Shown one piece after another: positions 1-6,980 of a stretch of DNA of 10,804 nucleotides. Numbering within the stretch: the stretch's first letter is position 1; every line of letters starts with the position of its first letter. Under the pieces are notes generated by a model. That model worked only from the letters and a program-made list of their open reading frames with translations, did no database searches and was not told the origin of the DNA. Origin of the DNA: Actinomycetes bacterium (GTDB lineage: Bacteria; Actinomycetota; Actinomycetes; Actinomycetales; Cellulomonadaceae); NCBI GenBank assembly GCA_023390875.1, contig JAEWCA010000081.1, positions 1 through 10,804 of the forward strand, given 5' to 3'. A program made the position numbers and the translations under genes.

Positions 1-178
1 GCTCCTGGGCGTGCGCGATCGACGCGGCAGCGGGTCGGCCGAAGCGCGCCGTGAGCACCGCCTGCCACATGAAGTGCCGCATCGCGTTGGTGCGACCGGG
101 CACGCCGCGGCCCTGGGCGGCGGCGGCACGGAGCGCGGCGAGGTCGGCGGACGACGGCGGGACGGCACTGTCCGACAT
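1..178 (-). CDS. Small DUF6973-like protein, N-terminal part (runs off window)
   Basis: The minus strand opens with ATG at 178 and stays open to the window edge, giving about 59 residues; the C-terminus lies outside. The start reads MSDSAVPPSSADLAALRAAA and is followed by a segment containing TNAMRHFMWQAVL, FGRPAAAS and HAQE. The spacing of N-x-x-R-H-x-x-W, then a Gly/Ala turn, then H-A-x-E resembles the core of the DUF6973 family (small proteins of unknown function, usually with N-x-x-R-H and a later D-A-H-E). That assignment is from memory of the motif, not a search. No signal peptide or membrane segment is visible in this part. A TACGAT box ends six bases before the ATG and there is no Shine-Dalgarno sequence, which suggests leaderless translation. 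It is divergent from the downstream glycosidase gene. The reading frame is reasonably secure; the function is unknown. Confidence 0.6.
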   Translation of the reverse strand, partial: MSDSAVPPSSADLAALRAAAAQGRGVPGRTNAMRHFMWQAVLTARFGRPAAASIAHAQE

Positions 179-184
179 GCCGGA

Positions 185-190
185 ATCGTA
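185..190 (-). promoter_or_regulatory. -10 box TACGAT, probable leaderless promoter
   Basis: On the minus strand TACGAT fits TANNNT and is separated by six bases from the ATG at 178, so a transcript starting about seven bases downstream would begin at the start codon itself. No good -35 is visible. This arrangement is common in actinobacteria. The 243-bp gap between this gene and the divergent glycosidase (179-421) otherwise contains only the control sites listed separately. Confidence 0.4.
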
Positions 191-315
191 GGACGGCACC
201 TCTGCGCGCGCCTCGGCTCGGACGGCTCAGCGCACCGCCTGGTCGCAGCCCCTCCACGACTCGGCGCCTCCCTGGAGGGCGCCCGTCGTAGCCGTCGCGG
301 TCGCGATCGTTGTCG

Positions 316-325
316 TAAACCTTTA
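316..325. promoter_or_regulatory. AT-rich inverted repeat TAAA-CC-TTTA
   Basis: TAAACCTTTA has 4-bp arms around a CC centre and stands out as the only AT-rich patch in this GC-rich intergenic region. It lies about 100 bp before the glycosidase start and could be a second regulator site or part of an upstream promoter element. The arms are short, so it may be chance. Confidence 0.2.
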
Positions 326-374
326 GCGCTCCCCGCCCGCCCGCGTTCCGCCACCCTGCCGCGGGCCCCGCGCC

Positions 375-380
375 TAGCGT
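375..380 (+). promoter_or_regulatory. Candidate -10 box TAGCGT for the glycosidase gene
   Basis: TAGCGT fits TANNNT and would place transcription start near 387, about 35 bases before the ATG and just before the GAAGCGCTTC palindrome. No convincing -35 sits 16-19 bases upstream, so activity would be weak or need help. A very similar stretch, TAGCGTCG, precedes the SDR gene at 9956. Confidence 0.4.
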
Positions 381-388
381 CGCGAGTC

Positions 389-398
389 GAAGCGCTTC
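389..398. promoter_or_regulatory. LacI-family operator GAAGCGCTTC
   Basis: GAAGCGCTTC is a perfect 10-bp palindrome with the central GCGC expected for LacI-family sugar repressors; actinobacterial CebR-type operators share the AGCGCT core. It begins about nine bases after the candidate -10 box, overlapping the predicted transcription start region and ending 23 bases before the ATG. That is the position for a simple repressor released by a sugar inducer. No repressor gene lies in the window, so the regulator's identity is inference. Confidence 0.6.
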
Positions 399-421
399 AC
401 CCCTCCCGATTGGAGCCCCCG

Positions 422-2437
422 ATGAGAGCACGCAGGGCAGCGCTGGTCGCCCTCCTCGTCGCGACGACAGGTGCCGTCACCCTCCCCCAGGCCCAGGCCG
501 CCGACACCCCGGTCCAGGTCGACGTCAACGCCCGAGCGGGGCTCGCGACCGTCGGCGACGCCGCCGTCGGCGTCAACCACGCCGTCTGGGACCAAGAGCT
601 CGGCACGGACGCCGTCGCCAACCTCCTGAAGGACGCCGGCACGCAGGTGATGCGGTACCCCGGCGGGTCGTACTCCGACATCTACCACTGGAAGGACAAC
701 ACGGCCCCGGGCGGGTACGTCGCCCCGAACACCGACTTCGACCACTTCATGGCGGGCGTGCAGCGCGCCGGCGGGCAGGCGATGGTCATCGCCAACTACG
801 GCACGGGTACGCCGCAGGAGGCTGCGGACTGGGTGCGGTACGCGAACGTCGAGAAGAAGTACGGCGTGAAGTACTGGGAGATCGGCAACGAGATCTACGG
901 CAACGGCCACTACGGCGCGAGCTGGGAGGCCGACGACCACCCGGCGAAGACCCCGGCCGAGTACGCGACGAACCTCGTGGACTTCTCGCGGGCGATGAAG
1001 GCCGTCGACCCGACGATCAAGATCGGTGCCGTCCTGACGACGCCCGACAACTGGCCGGACGGGATCGTCGCGGGCGGTGACGCGGGGACGTGGAACGACG
1101 TGGTGCTGTCGATCGCGGCCGCCGACGTCGACTTCGCGATCCTGCACTGGTACCCGGGTGGCTCGTCGGGCCCGGAGGCGCTCGGCAAGGTCGCGCAGGC
1201 CTCCGACATCACGGCGATGACGCGACGGCTGCTCGACCGCTACTCGCCGGACCGGCGGATCGGCATCGCCGTCACGGAGATCAACACGGGGTACGGGCAG
1301 AACACGCAGCCCGGCGCGCTGTTCGCGGCGGACGTCTACGGCTCGCTGCTGGAGAACGGTGTGCTCTCGGTCGACTGGTGGGACGTGCACAACGGTCCCG
1401 GCACGATCTCCACCGTGGCCGGGCAGACGGACTACAACGACTTCGGCCTGCTCTCGAGCGGCACATGCACGGCGGACGGCAGCGTGTGCGAGCCGCCGAA
1501 GAACACCCCGTTCGGGCCGTACTACGGGCTCTCGCTCGTCTCGAAGCTCGCGAAGCCGGGCGCCCAGTTCGTCCGGGCCGCGAGCTCGGACCCGCTGGTC
1601 AAGGTGCACGCGGCGCGCCAGGCGAACGGCGACCTCGCCGTCCTGCTCACGAACGAGGACCCCGACGCCGCCCGCACCGTCGCGCTGAGCTACGCCGGCT
1701 ACTCCCCGGCCGCGACCGCGAAGGTCTACAGCCACGGCAACGGCGACACGGCGATCGCGACGTCCTCGGGCAGCGGCACCAGCCGCACGCTCCCGCCCTA
1801 CTCGCTCACGGTCCTGGTGCTGCACCCCACGTCGAACGCCACCGCGCCGGCCGCGCCCGGGCAGCCCGTGGCCTCGGGCATCACCGCCCGCGACGCCACG
1901 CTCACCTGGCCGGCGGCGACCGGCGGGACGAAGTACGAGGTCTACCGGCAGGTCGGCGCGCGCAGCGAGCAGTGGGGCGAGACCACGGGCACGTCGTTCA
2001 CCGTGCACAACCTCACCGCGGCGACGACGTACACGGTCAACGTGCTCACCCGTGACTCCGCGGGTCGCGTCTCGTGGGCGTCGCCGCCGGTGACCTTCGC
2101 GACGGGCACGCCGGACCCCGCCGCCTGCGCCGTGAAGTTCACGGACGCGAACGACTGGGGCAACGGGTACGTCGGCAGCGTCGACATCACCAACACCGGC
2201 AAGGAGGCCGTCAGCACCTGGACGCTCCGGTTCGCGTGGCCGACGGCCTGGCAGCAGCTCAACAGCGGCTGGAACGGCGACTGGGCGCAGTCGGGGAGCA
2301 CGGTGACGGTGAGCAACTCGACCGCCCCGCTCGCTCCGGGGGCCACGGTGAACGTCGGGTTCGTCGGCTCGTACCAGGGCCCCAACGTGCTCCCCGGCCT
2401 GTTCACCCTCAACGGCAAGACCTGCACGACCCGCTGA
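422..2437 (+). CDS. Secreted GH-A glycosidase (putative alpha-L-arabinofuranosidase) with fn3 and CBM2
   Basis: A 671-aa exported enzyme probably acting on plant cell-wall polysaccharide. ATG 422 is chosen because GGAG ends six bases before it and a signal peptide follows at once: RARR, a hydrophobic core, then cleavage after AQA at residue 26. Residues ~28-470 form a GH-A-like barrel with MRYPGGSYSDIYHW (77-90), YWEIGNE (151-157; E157 the likely acid/base) and AVTEIN (283-288; E286 the likely nucleophile), followed by a beta-sandwich-like tail. The RYPGG and GNE signatures resemble GH51/GH39-type arabinofuranosidases, but I cannot fix the CAZy family. Residues ~476-562 are an fn3 domain. Residues ~567-670 are a CBM2 bounded by C569 and C668, with W579 and W617 but no Trp in the usual third surface position. 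A sugar-responsive LacI-type operator lies just upstream and a strong terminator downstream. The gene appears monocistronic. Export and modular layout are secure; the substrate is inferred. Confidence 0.88.
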   Translation: MRARRAALVALLVATTGAVTLPQAQAADTPVQVDVNARAGLATVGDAAVGVNHAVWDQELGTDAVANLLKDAGTQVMRYPGGSYSDIYHWKDNTAPGGYVAPNTDFDHFMAGVQRAGGQAMVIANYGTGTPQEAADWVRYANVEKKYGVKYWEIGNEIYGNGHYGASWEADDHPAKTPAEYATNLVDFSRAMKAVDPTIKIGAVLTTPDNWPDGIVAGGDAGTWNDVVLSIAAADVDFAILHWYPGGSSGPEALGKVAQASDITAMTRRLLDRYSPDRRIGIAVTEINTGYGQNTQPGALFAADVYGSLLENGVLSVDWWDVHNGPGTISTVAGQTDYNDFGLLSSGTCTADGSVCEPPKNTPFGPYYGLSLVSKLAKPGAQFVRAASSDPLVKVHAARQANGDLAVLLTNEDPDAARTVALSYAGYSPAATAKVYSHGNGDTAIATSSGSGTSRTLPPYSLTVLVLHPTSNATAPAAPGQPVASGITARDATLTWPAATGGTKYEVYRQVGARSEQWGETTGTSFTVHNLTAATTYTVNVLTRDSAGRVSWASPPVTFATGTPDPAACAVKFTDANDWGNGYVGSVDITNTGKEAVSTWTLRFAWPTAWQQLNSGWNGDWAQSGSTVTVSNSTAPLAPGATVNVGFVGSYQGPNVLPGLFTLNGKTCTTR

Positions 2438-2442
2438 CCGAC

Positions 2443-2476
2443 CGGCCCGGGGACGTCCACGCGCGTCCCCGGGCCG
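2443..2476. terminator. Bidirectional hairpin terminator
   Basis: CGGCCCGGGGACG (2443-2455) and CGTCCCCGGGCCG (2464-2476) are exact reverse complements, giving a 13-bp GC-rich stem with an 8-base loop. It starts five bases after the glycosidase stop and lies seven bases beyond the stop of the convergent histidine phosphatase gene, so it can serve both transcripts. There is no clear U tract, as is usual in high-GC actinobacteria. Confidence 0.75.
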
Positions 2477-2483
2477 CTCGCCG

Positions 2484-3157
2484 TCACACCAGGTGGCTCA
2501 CGTCGCCCACGGACACGACAGCGCGGTTGTGGAAGAACCCGTCCTCGACGAGCGTCGTGATGCTGCCGCTCGCCACCGGGAACGCGACGTGCCCCGCCGC
2601 CGGGACCGGCATGCCGATCCACGCCGCGACGACGAACGTCGCCGCGAACCCGTGCGTCACGACGACCAGGTCGTCGACGTCGAGAGCGAACGCGTCGGTC
2701 ATCGCCGGGTACACCCGGCACGCGACGTCGAACCGCGTCTCCGCCCCTCGACGCCCTCGTGGTGCCCGAGCCGGTCGCCCGCGGCGGGCGGTGGCACGAA
2801 CCGCGCGTCGAGCCACGACTGCGCACGACCACCGGCGACGCCGTACGACTTCTCGCGCAGCCGCGGGTCGAGCCGCGGCACGACGCCGAGCGCGTCCGCG
2901 ACGACCGCAGCGGTCTGCTGGGTGCGACGCAGGTCCGACGCGACGACGGCGACGTGCGCCCTGGTCGCGATGCGGCTCCTGAGCGCCTCGGCGACGCGGC
3001 CGGCGTCGCGTCGGCCTCGCTCCGTCAGGTCGGAGTCGAACTGGCCGCCGACCAGGCCGTCGACGTGGTGCGTCGCCTCGGGGTGGGTGACCACGTAGAT
3101 GCGACGCTCACGCGGCGGCACACGACCGGGGACGGGCGGCTCGGGGGCGACGGCCAT
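2484..3157 (-). pseudogene. Histidine phosphatase family protein, single-base frameshift
   Basis: Two overlapping minus-strand frames together make one 224-aa histidine phosphatase (phosphoglycerate-mutase-like superfamily). From ATG 3157 the first frame carries [12 protein letters not shown] (20-31), where H25 replaces the His of the usual RHG motif as in a recognised THPE subgroup, then [15 protein letters not shown] (74-83) and [10 protein letters not shown]. It runs to HHEGVEG (132-138) and then loses sense. The second frame resumes with [16 protein letters not shown] (second catalytic His, about H169) and AAWIGMP, ending at the TGA at 2484-2486. One missing G restores the frame; on the plus strand this is the CCCC run at 2744-2747. 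Either the gene is inactive or a homopolymer base was lost in sequencing. No Shine-Dalgarno sequence is clear. It is last in the minus-strand group and its substrate is unknown. Confidence 0.8.
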
Positions 3158-3183
3158 CCGGGGATGGTCGCACACGGCCCGCG

Positions 3184-3543
3184 TCAGCCCTGGGCGAGAC
3201 GGGCGGCGTGCTCCGCCTCGTCGGCCGTGACGGCGTCGCTCGTCGTGCTGAGCAACGTCCATCGGCTCGTCCGCCCGTCCGGGCCGTCGACGGCACCTCC
3301 CGCGAGCGCCCGCTCGATCCGATCGCGCACCTCGGCCTCGTCCCCGGGCTCGGCCGCGAACAGGATCCGCAGGTGCAGCCGCTCGCCGACCGCCTCCACC
3401 CCGGTGTGGTGCGGCGCGAGCGGGCACGGCGGCGTGTGGTCTCACGACCCGCACAGGTCCAGCGTGACCGCGGCACCAGGTCCGCCGGGGTCGGCGTCCG
3501 GCGCGAGCGCGACGACGGCCGTCTGCGCGTAGGCGGTCCGCAC
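3184..3543 (-). pseudogene. Small conserved Cys/His protein with an in-frame TGA at codon 34
   Basis: A 119-codon reading frame starts at GTG 3543, one base after the TGA of the upstream PEP mutase-like gene, so the two look translationally coupled. It begins [18 protein letters not shown] and reaches LDLCGS, then TGA (3444-3442), and continues in the same frame with [20 protein letters not shown], a charged helical stretch ([14 protein letters not shown]) and [14 protein letters not shown] before its own TGA. A TGG-to-TGA change fits the position: I recall related actinobacterial proteins reading C-G-x-W-x-H-x-P-P-C-P-L-x-x-H-H there. The two Cys and paired His could bind metal (inference). 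The C-terminal 71 residues could in principle restart from the GTG at 3399. Whether the lesion is real or a base-call error cannot be told from the sequence. Function is unknown. Confidence 0.6.
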
Positions 3544-3544
3544 G

Positions 3545-4345
3545 TCAGGCGCCGAGGCGTCGTTGCAGGTCGCCGTAGGAGACGACGCCGTCGAGGAACC
3601 CGAGCGTCCCGGTGTCGAGCAGCTCGAGGCCGGCTCGCTCGAGCGTGCTCAGCGCGGCTCGGGCGAGGCTGCCGCCCAGGCTGACCCGCTGCACGCCGAG
3701 CGAGAAGAGCGTCGGGGCGTCGGTGGTGCTCGCGAGGCCCGCCACGATGTTGAGCGGTGCCGGGATCGCCTCCGCGAGCCGGCGGATCGTCTCGGCCTCC
3801 ACGACGCCGGGCACGAACACGCAGTCGGCCCCGGCCTCGACGTACCGGGTGGCGCGCCCGACGGTCTCGTCGAACTGGTCGCCCGAGGCGCCGACGAAGT
3901 ACGTGTCGGTGCGGGCGTTGAGCACGAACGTCCCGGCCGGTGCCGCGGCGCGGGCGGCCGCGACGCGCTCGACTGCCTCGTCGACGCCGAACAGCACGCC
4001 GTCGCGCACGTCCTCCAGGTTGCCGCCGACCACCCCGAGCTCGACCGCCCGGGCGACGGTGCGTGCGACGTCGTCGGGGGTGTCGCCGTACCCCGACTCG
4101 AGGTCGGCGCTCACCGGGACGTCGACCGCGGCGACGATCCGGGCGACATGCTCGAGCATCGTGTCGGCGTCGACCGCGCCCCCGTCGGGCACACCGAGCG
4201 ACCACGCGATGCCCGCGCTCGTCGTCGCGATCGCCGGGAACCCGAGACCGGCGAGGATCCGGGCCGACCCGCCGTCCCAGGCGTTGGGTAGGACGAAGCC
4301 CGGACCGGAGTGCAGAGCCAGGAGTGCTGCCGCCTTGTCGGTCAC
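3545..4345 (-). CDS. Isocitrate lyase/PEP mutase superfamily enzyme
   Basis: A 266-aa cytoplasmic enzyme of the PEP mutase/isocitrate lyase superfamily (PF13714 type), which makes or breaks C-C or P-C bonds in 2-oxo acids with Mg2+. GTG 4345 is chosen because GAGG lies eight bases upstream and the product then begins (M)TDKAAALLALH and VLPNAWDGGSARI, the usual family start. GTG 4351 and TTG 4381 are longer in-frame alternatives. Motifs include TTSAGIAWSLG (41-51), ADLESGYGD (80-88; D81 and E83 as likely metal ligands), NLED (109-112) and LNARTDTY (142-149). The K-K/R-C-G-H loop of true isocitrate and methylisocitrate lyases is absent, so those activities are unlikely and the substrate stays open. 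It is followed after one base by the small Cys/His gene and then the broken phosphatase. The upstream 72 bp hold only a short imperfect hairpin (4390-4408). Confidence 0.85.
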   Translation of the reverse strand: MTDKAAALLALHSGPGFVLPNAWDGGSARILAGLGFPAIATTSAGIAWSLGVPDGGAVDADTMLEHVARIVAAVDVPVSADLESGYGDTPDDVARTVARAVELGVVGGNLEDVRDGVLFGVDEAVERVAAARAAAPAGTFVLNARTDTYFVGASGDQFDETVGRATRYVEAGADCVFVPGVVEAETIRRLAEAIPAPLNIVAGLASTTDAPTLFSLGVQRVSLGGSLARAALSTLERAGLELLDTGTLGFLDGVVSYGDLQRRLGA

Positions 4346-4417
4346 CGCCACAGCCTCGACGGGCGCCGGGGCGCGCGTCAACGGGCGGCGGACCGCACGG
4401 CGTGGTCCTCTGTCCGG

Positions 4418-5290
4418 CTACGGCAGATACCAGTCCGGTCCGGGGTCGGTGTCGGGCGGCAGCGCGCCGGGACCCGCGAGCACCGGCGCAAGCACCGCGC
4501 GCAGCCGTGCGAGGGCGGGGAGGTCGACCGCGGCCGGGTCGGCACCGATCGTGACCCACGAACGCCCTCTGCCGACGGGCGTGACGTCACCGACCGCCCG
4601 CAGCCGGGCGACGCCGCCGAGCGCCGCGACGTGGCCCGCCGACAGGAGCGTCCCCCAGCCGTACCCCCATACGTGGCGGGTCAGGTCCCGTTCGGTGACG
4701 AGGGTCCCGGCCCACGCCTCGTACGGCGACGTCAGGGCGCCGCCGGTCGGCGGCCTGCCCAGGACGACGAAGCCGGAGTTGACGTCGAGCGCGTCGGCGG
4801 ACTCCAGCAGCCACGACACCAGGGCCGTCGGGTCGGACGCCGACCCGGCACGCAGCGCCCACGTGGACATCTGCACCGCCATTGTCACCCCGCCGACGGG
4901 CGCGACGGTCGGCGGCAGGTCGACGGCCACCTGCGCGACGTCCACGTGAGGGTCGTACACATCGAAGTCGGGGTTCGCGTCGAACGCCTCCTTCATGGCC
5001 GTGGACTGCGCCCCGACGGACAACGACTCCAGCGGTGCCTGCTGCGCCTTGGCGGCCACGAACTCCCAGTCGAGGCTGCTGCGGGCGGTGTCGGACCGGC
5101 CGGGGCCCAGGTCGTCACCGGGCCACGCGGCGAACGTGCCCCACGTGAGGTCGATGCCCATCGACGGCTGGACGACGCGCTCGACGCCTGCCCGCACCAC
5201 CCCGACCACCTCGGCGTCCGTCGGGCGGCGGGACTGCACGGCAAGACCTCCGAGCAGCACCAGGTCACGGTCCACATCAGGCTCGCTCAT
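4418..5290 (-). CDS. Uncharacterised 290-aa protein
   Basis: The start is ATG 5290, with AGGGA four bases before it; the product begins MSEPDVDRDLVLLGGLAVQS. It is soluble by appearance, with no signal peptide or membrane segment, and acidic. Recognisable patches are IDLTWGTFAAWPGDDL near the N-terminus, DPHVDVAQVAVDLPP in the middle, WLLESADALDVNSGFVVLG, and TRHVWGYGWGTLLSAGHVAALGG toward the C-terminus. The last block faintly recalls DUF3396 (type VI immunity family), in which an aromatic/Gly-W segment precedes L-G-G, but I would not assign it on that basis. It starts 22 bases after the GH20 stop on the same strand, so it is probably co-transcribed with that gene. There is no toxin or secretion gene nearby to support an immunity role. 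The gene is real by codon use and ribosome binding site; the function is unknown. Confidence 0.75.
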   Translation of the reverse strand: MSEPDVDRDLVLLGGLAVQSRRPTDAEVVGVVRAGVERVVQPSMGIDLTWGTFAAWPGDDLGPGRSDTARSSLDWEFVAAKAQQAPLESLSVGAQSTAMKEAFDANPDFDVYDPHVDVAQVAVDLPPTVAPVGGVTMAVQMSTWALRAGSASDPTALVSWLLESADALDVNSGFVVLGRPPTGGALTSPYEAWAGTLVTERDLTRHVWGYGWGTLLSAGHVAALGGVARLRAVGDVTPVGRGRSWVTIGADPAAVDLPALARLRAVLAPVLAGPGALPPDTDPGPDWYLP

Positions 5291-5312
5291 GCCGTCCCTG
5301 CCTCGTCCGCTG

Positions 5313-6878
5313 TCAGCGCCACGCCACGTCCGGGACCTGCGTGTACGCGACCCCGGCGGCATCCCAGCGCTCCCCGAGCACGACGAGCCGGGCCTCGAGG
5401 TCGTCGATTTCCCGGTCGCCCTGCGGCGTCCAGCCGATCTCCGCGATCGCCGCGAGCCGCGGGAACGCCATCGACTCGACGTCGTCGACCGTCCGGAGCG
5501 TCTCGGTCCACAGCGGCGCCTCGACGCCGAGGATGCCGTCGTCGCCGACGCCGTCGACCACGTCGGCCGGGTCCCACGCGTACGCCTCGGCCAGGTCGGT
5601 GTACCCGCGCGCCCACATGAGCCCGTGGGGCGACGACGGGTCGTACTTCATGTCGAGGTAGGTCGCGTCGGCGGGCGACATGATGAGCCGGCCGCCGCCG
5701 TCGACGAACGACCGCATCCGCTGGGCGAGCCCCTTCGTCTCGGGGACCACGTAGCTCCAGTACTGGGCGACGGTCCCGGGCGGCAGCGGGCCGGCGTCCG
5801 CGATCTCGTGCCAGCCGACGACCGTCTTGCCGGTGCCGGCCGCGATCTGCGCGGCGCGCTGGACGAACGCGGCGTACTCCTCGTCCGTCGTCGCGCTCGA
5901 CTCGTCGCCGCCGATGTGCAGGTACGGGCCGGGCGTGAGGGCCGCGATCTCGCCGAGCACGTCCGCGACGAACCGGTACGTCGTCTCGCTCGCGGGGTCG
6001 AGCGTGCTGAACCCGACCTCGATGCCGCTGTAGGCGGGTGCCGCCTCGCCGTCGGGGTTGAGCTCCGCGTAGGAGGCGAGCGCGGCGTTGGTGTGCCCGG
6101 GCATGTCGACCTCCGGGACGATCGTGACGCCCCGCGCGGCGGCGTGGGCGACGATCTGCCGGTAGTCGTCCTGCGTGTAGAAGCCGCCCGGGTCGCCGTC
6201 GACGGCGTTCGCGGCGCCGATCTCGGTGAGCCGCGGCCACGAGCCGATCGCGATCCGCCAGCCCTGGTCGTCCGTCAGGTGCAGGTGCAGGTGGTTGACC
6301 TTGAGCAGCGCGACGTCGTCGACGTACCGCTCGACGTCCTCGACGGAGAAGAAGTGCCGGGCGACGTCGAGCATCGCGCCGCGGTAGGCGAACCGGGCGT
6401 GGTCGCGGACGTCGACGGCCGGGACCTCGCGGGCCGTCCGCGGATCGCCGAGCGGGATGAGCTGGCGCAGCGTCTGGACGGCCGCGAACGCGCCGCCCGG
6501 TCCGGCGGCGGCGATCTCGACGCCGTCGTGGTCGACGTGCAGGCGGTAGCCGTCGAACCCGGTGACGGTCGAGTCCACGACCAGCCGGACGTCCGCGTCG
6601 GCCGACCCGACCGCGAGGTCCACACCCGTGTCGTCGTGCAGCAGCTCGACGAGCGCGGCGGCGGGAGCGGCGAGCGCCGGGTCGGCCTCGACCGTCGTCC
6701 CCGCGTCGAGGACGAACGGGTCGCCCCCGGCTGCCGTCAGCTCGACCGGTCGGGGAACCACGGCGAGGGCGTCGAGCGCGCTCGGGAGAGGGTCCGCAGC
6801 CGGGGTGCACGCGGTGACGAGCACCACCGCTCCCGCGAGGAACGCTCCCCACCCTGCGACGGCACGCCACCGTGTCAT
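5313..6878 (-). CDS. GH20 beta-N-acetylhexosaminidase lipoprotein
   Basis: A 521-aa surface-anchored exo-enzyme that removes terminal beta-linked GlcNAc or GalNAc from chitooligosaccharides or cell-wall fragments by substrate-assisted catalysis. ATG 6878 has GGGAGG four bases upstream. A lipoprotein signal ends in VTAC (21-24), so Cys24 should be lipidated. Residues ~35-155 are the GH20 N-terminal domain and ~160-480 the catalytic barrel: AYRGAMLDVARHF (164-176), NHLHLHLTDDQGWR (195-208), PEVDMPGH (255-262), HIGGDESS (321-328) with the catalytic D325-E326 pair, WHE (356-358) and EAPLWTE (453-459). All expected key residues are present and the length is normal. It is first in the five-gene minus-strand group and divergent from the acyltransferase. 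The 143-bp gap shows no clear regulator palindrome. The family is secure; the natural substrate (chitin, muropeptide or glycan) is open. Confidence 0.95.
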   Translation of the reverse strand: MTRWRAVAGWGAFLAGAVVLVTACTPAADPLPSALDALAVVPRPVELTAAGGDPFVLDAGTTVEADPALAAPAAALVELLHDDTGVDLAVGSADADVRLVVDSTVTGFDGYRLHVDHDGVEIAAAGPGGAFAAVQTLRQLIPLGDPRTAREVPAVDVRDHARFAYRGAMLDVARHFFSVEDVERYVDDVALLKVNHLHLHLTDDQGWRIAIGSWPRLTEIGAANAVDGDPGGFYTQDDYRQIVAHAAARGVTIVPEVDMPGHTNAALASYAELNPDGEAAPAYSGIEVGFSTLDPASETTYRFVADVLGEIAALTPGPYLHIGGDESSATTDEEYAAFVQRAAQIAAGTGKTVVGWHEIADAGPLPPGTVAQYWSYVVPETKGLAQRMRSFVDGGGRLIMSPADATYLDMKYDPSSPHGLMWARGYTDLAEAYAWDPADVVDGVGDDGILGVEAPLWTETLRTVDDVESMAFPRLAAIAEIGWTPQGDREIDDLEARLVVLGERWDAAGVAYTQVPDVAWR

Positions 6879-6980
6879 CAGGCCTCCCGTCCGAGCTGGA
6901 TTCTGACACGTCGGCCGCGCACTCGGCCGACCAGGTCCGGCCGGCGCCGGTGGTCCCGCTGTCGCGTGGCTCGTGCCGTC

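Noticed and set aside
11..421. Upstream extension of the glycosidase frame by 137 codons
   Set aside because: The extension is Arg-rich nonsense that overlaps the divergent DUF6973-like gene and the operator. A ribosome site and signal peptide fix the start at 422.
374..2008. Long minus-strand frame opposite the glycosidase
   Set aside because: Arg/Val-rich shadow translation typical of GC-rich DNA, with no domain; it mirrors the real plus-strand gene.
3442..3444. In-frame TGA as a selenocysteine codon
   Set aside because: Recalled relatives have Trp rather than Cys here, and I saw no clear SECIS-like hairpin directly after it. A point change is simpler.
3108..4559. 483-codon minus-strand frame across the PEP mutase region
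   Set aside because: Arg/Pro-rich shadow in the wrong frame; the true frame has PEP mutase motifs.
4418..5290. Type VI immunity (DUF3396) protein
   Set aside because: Similarity is limited to one short aromatic/Gly block and there is no toxin or secretion gene nearby.
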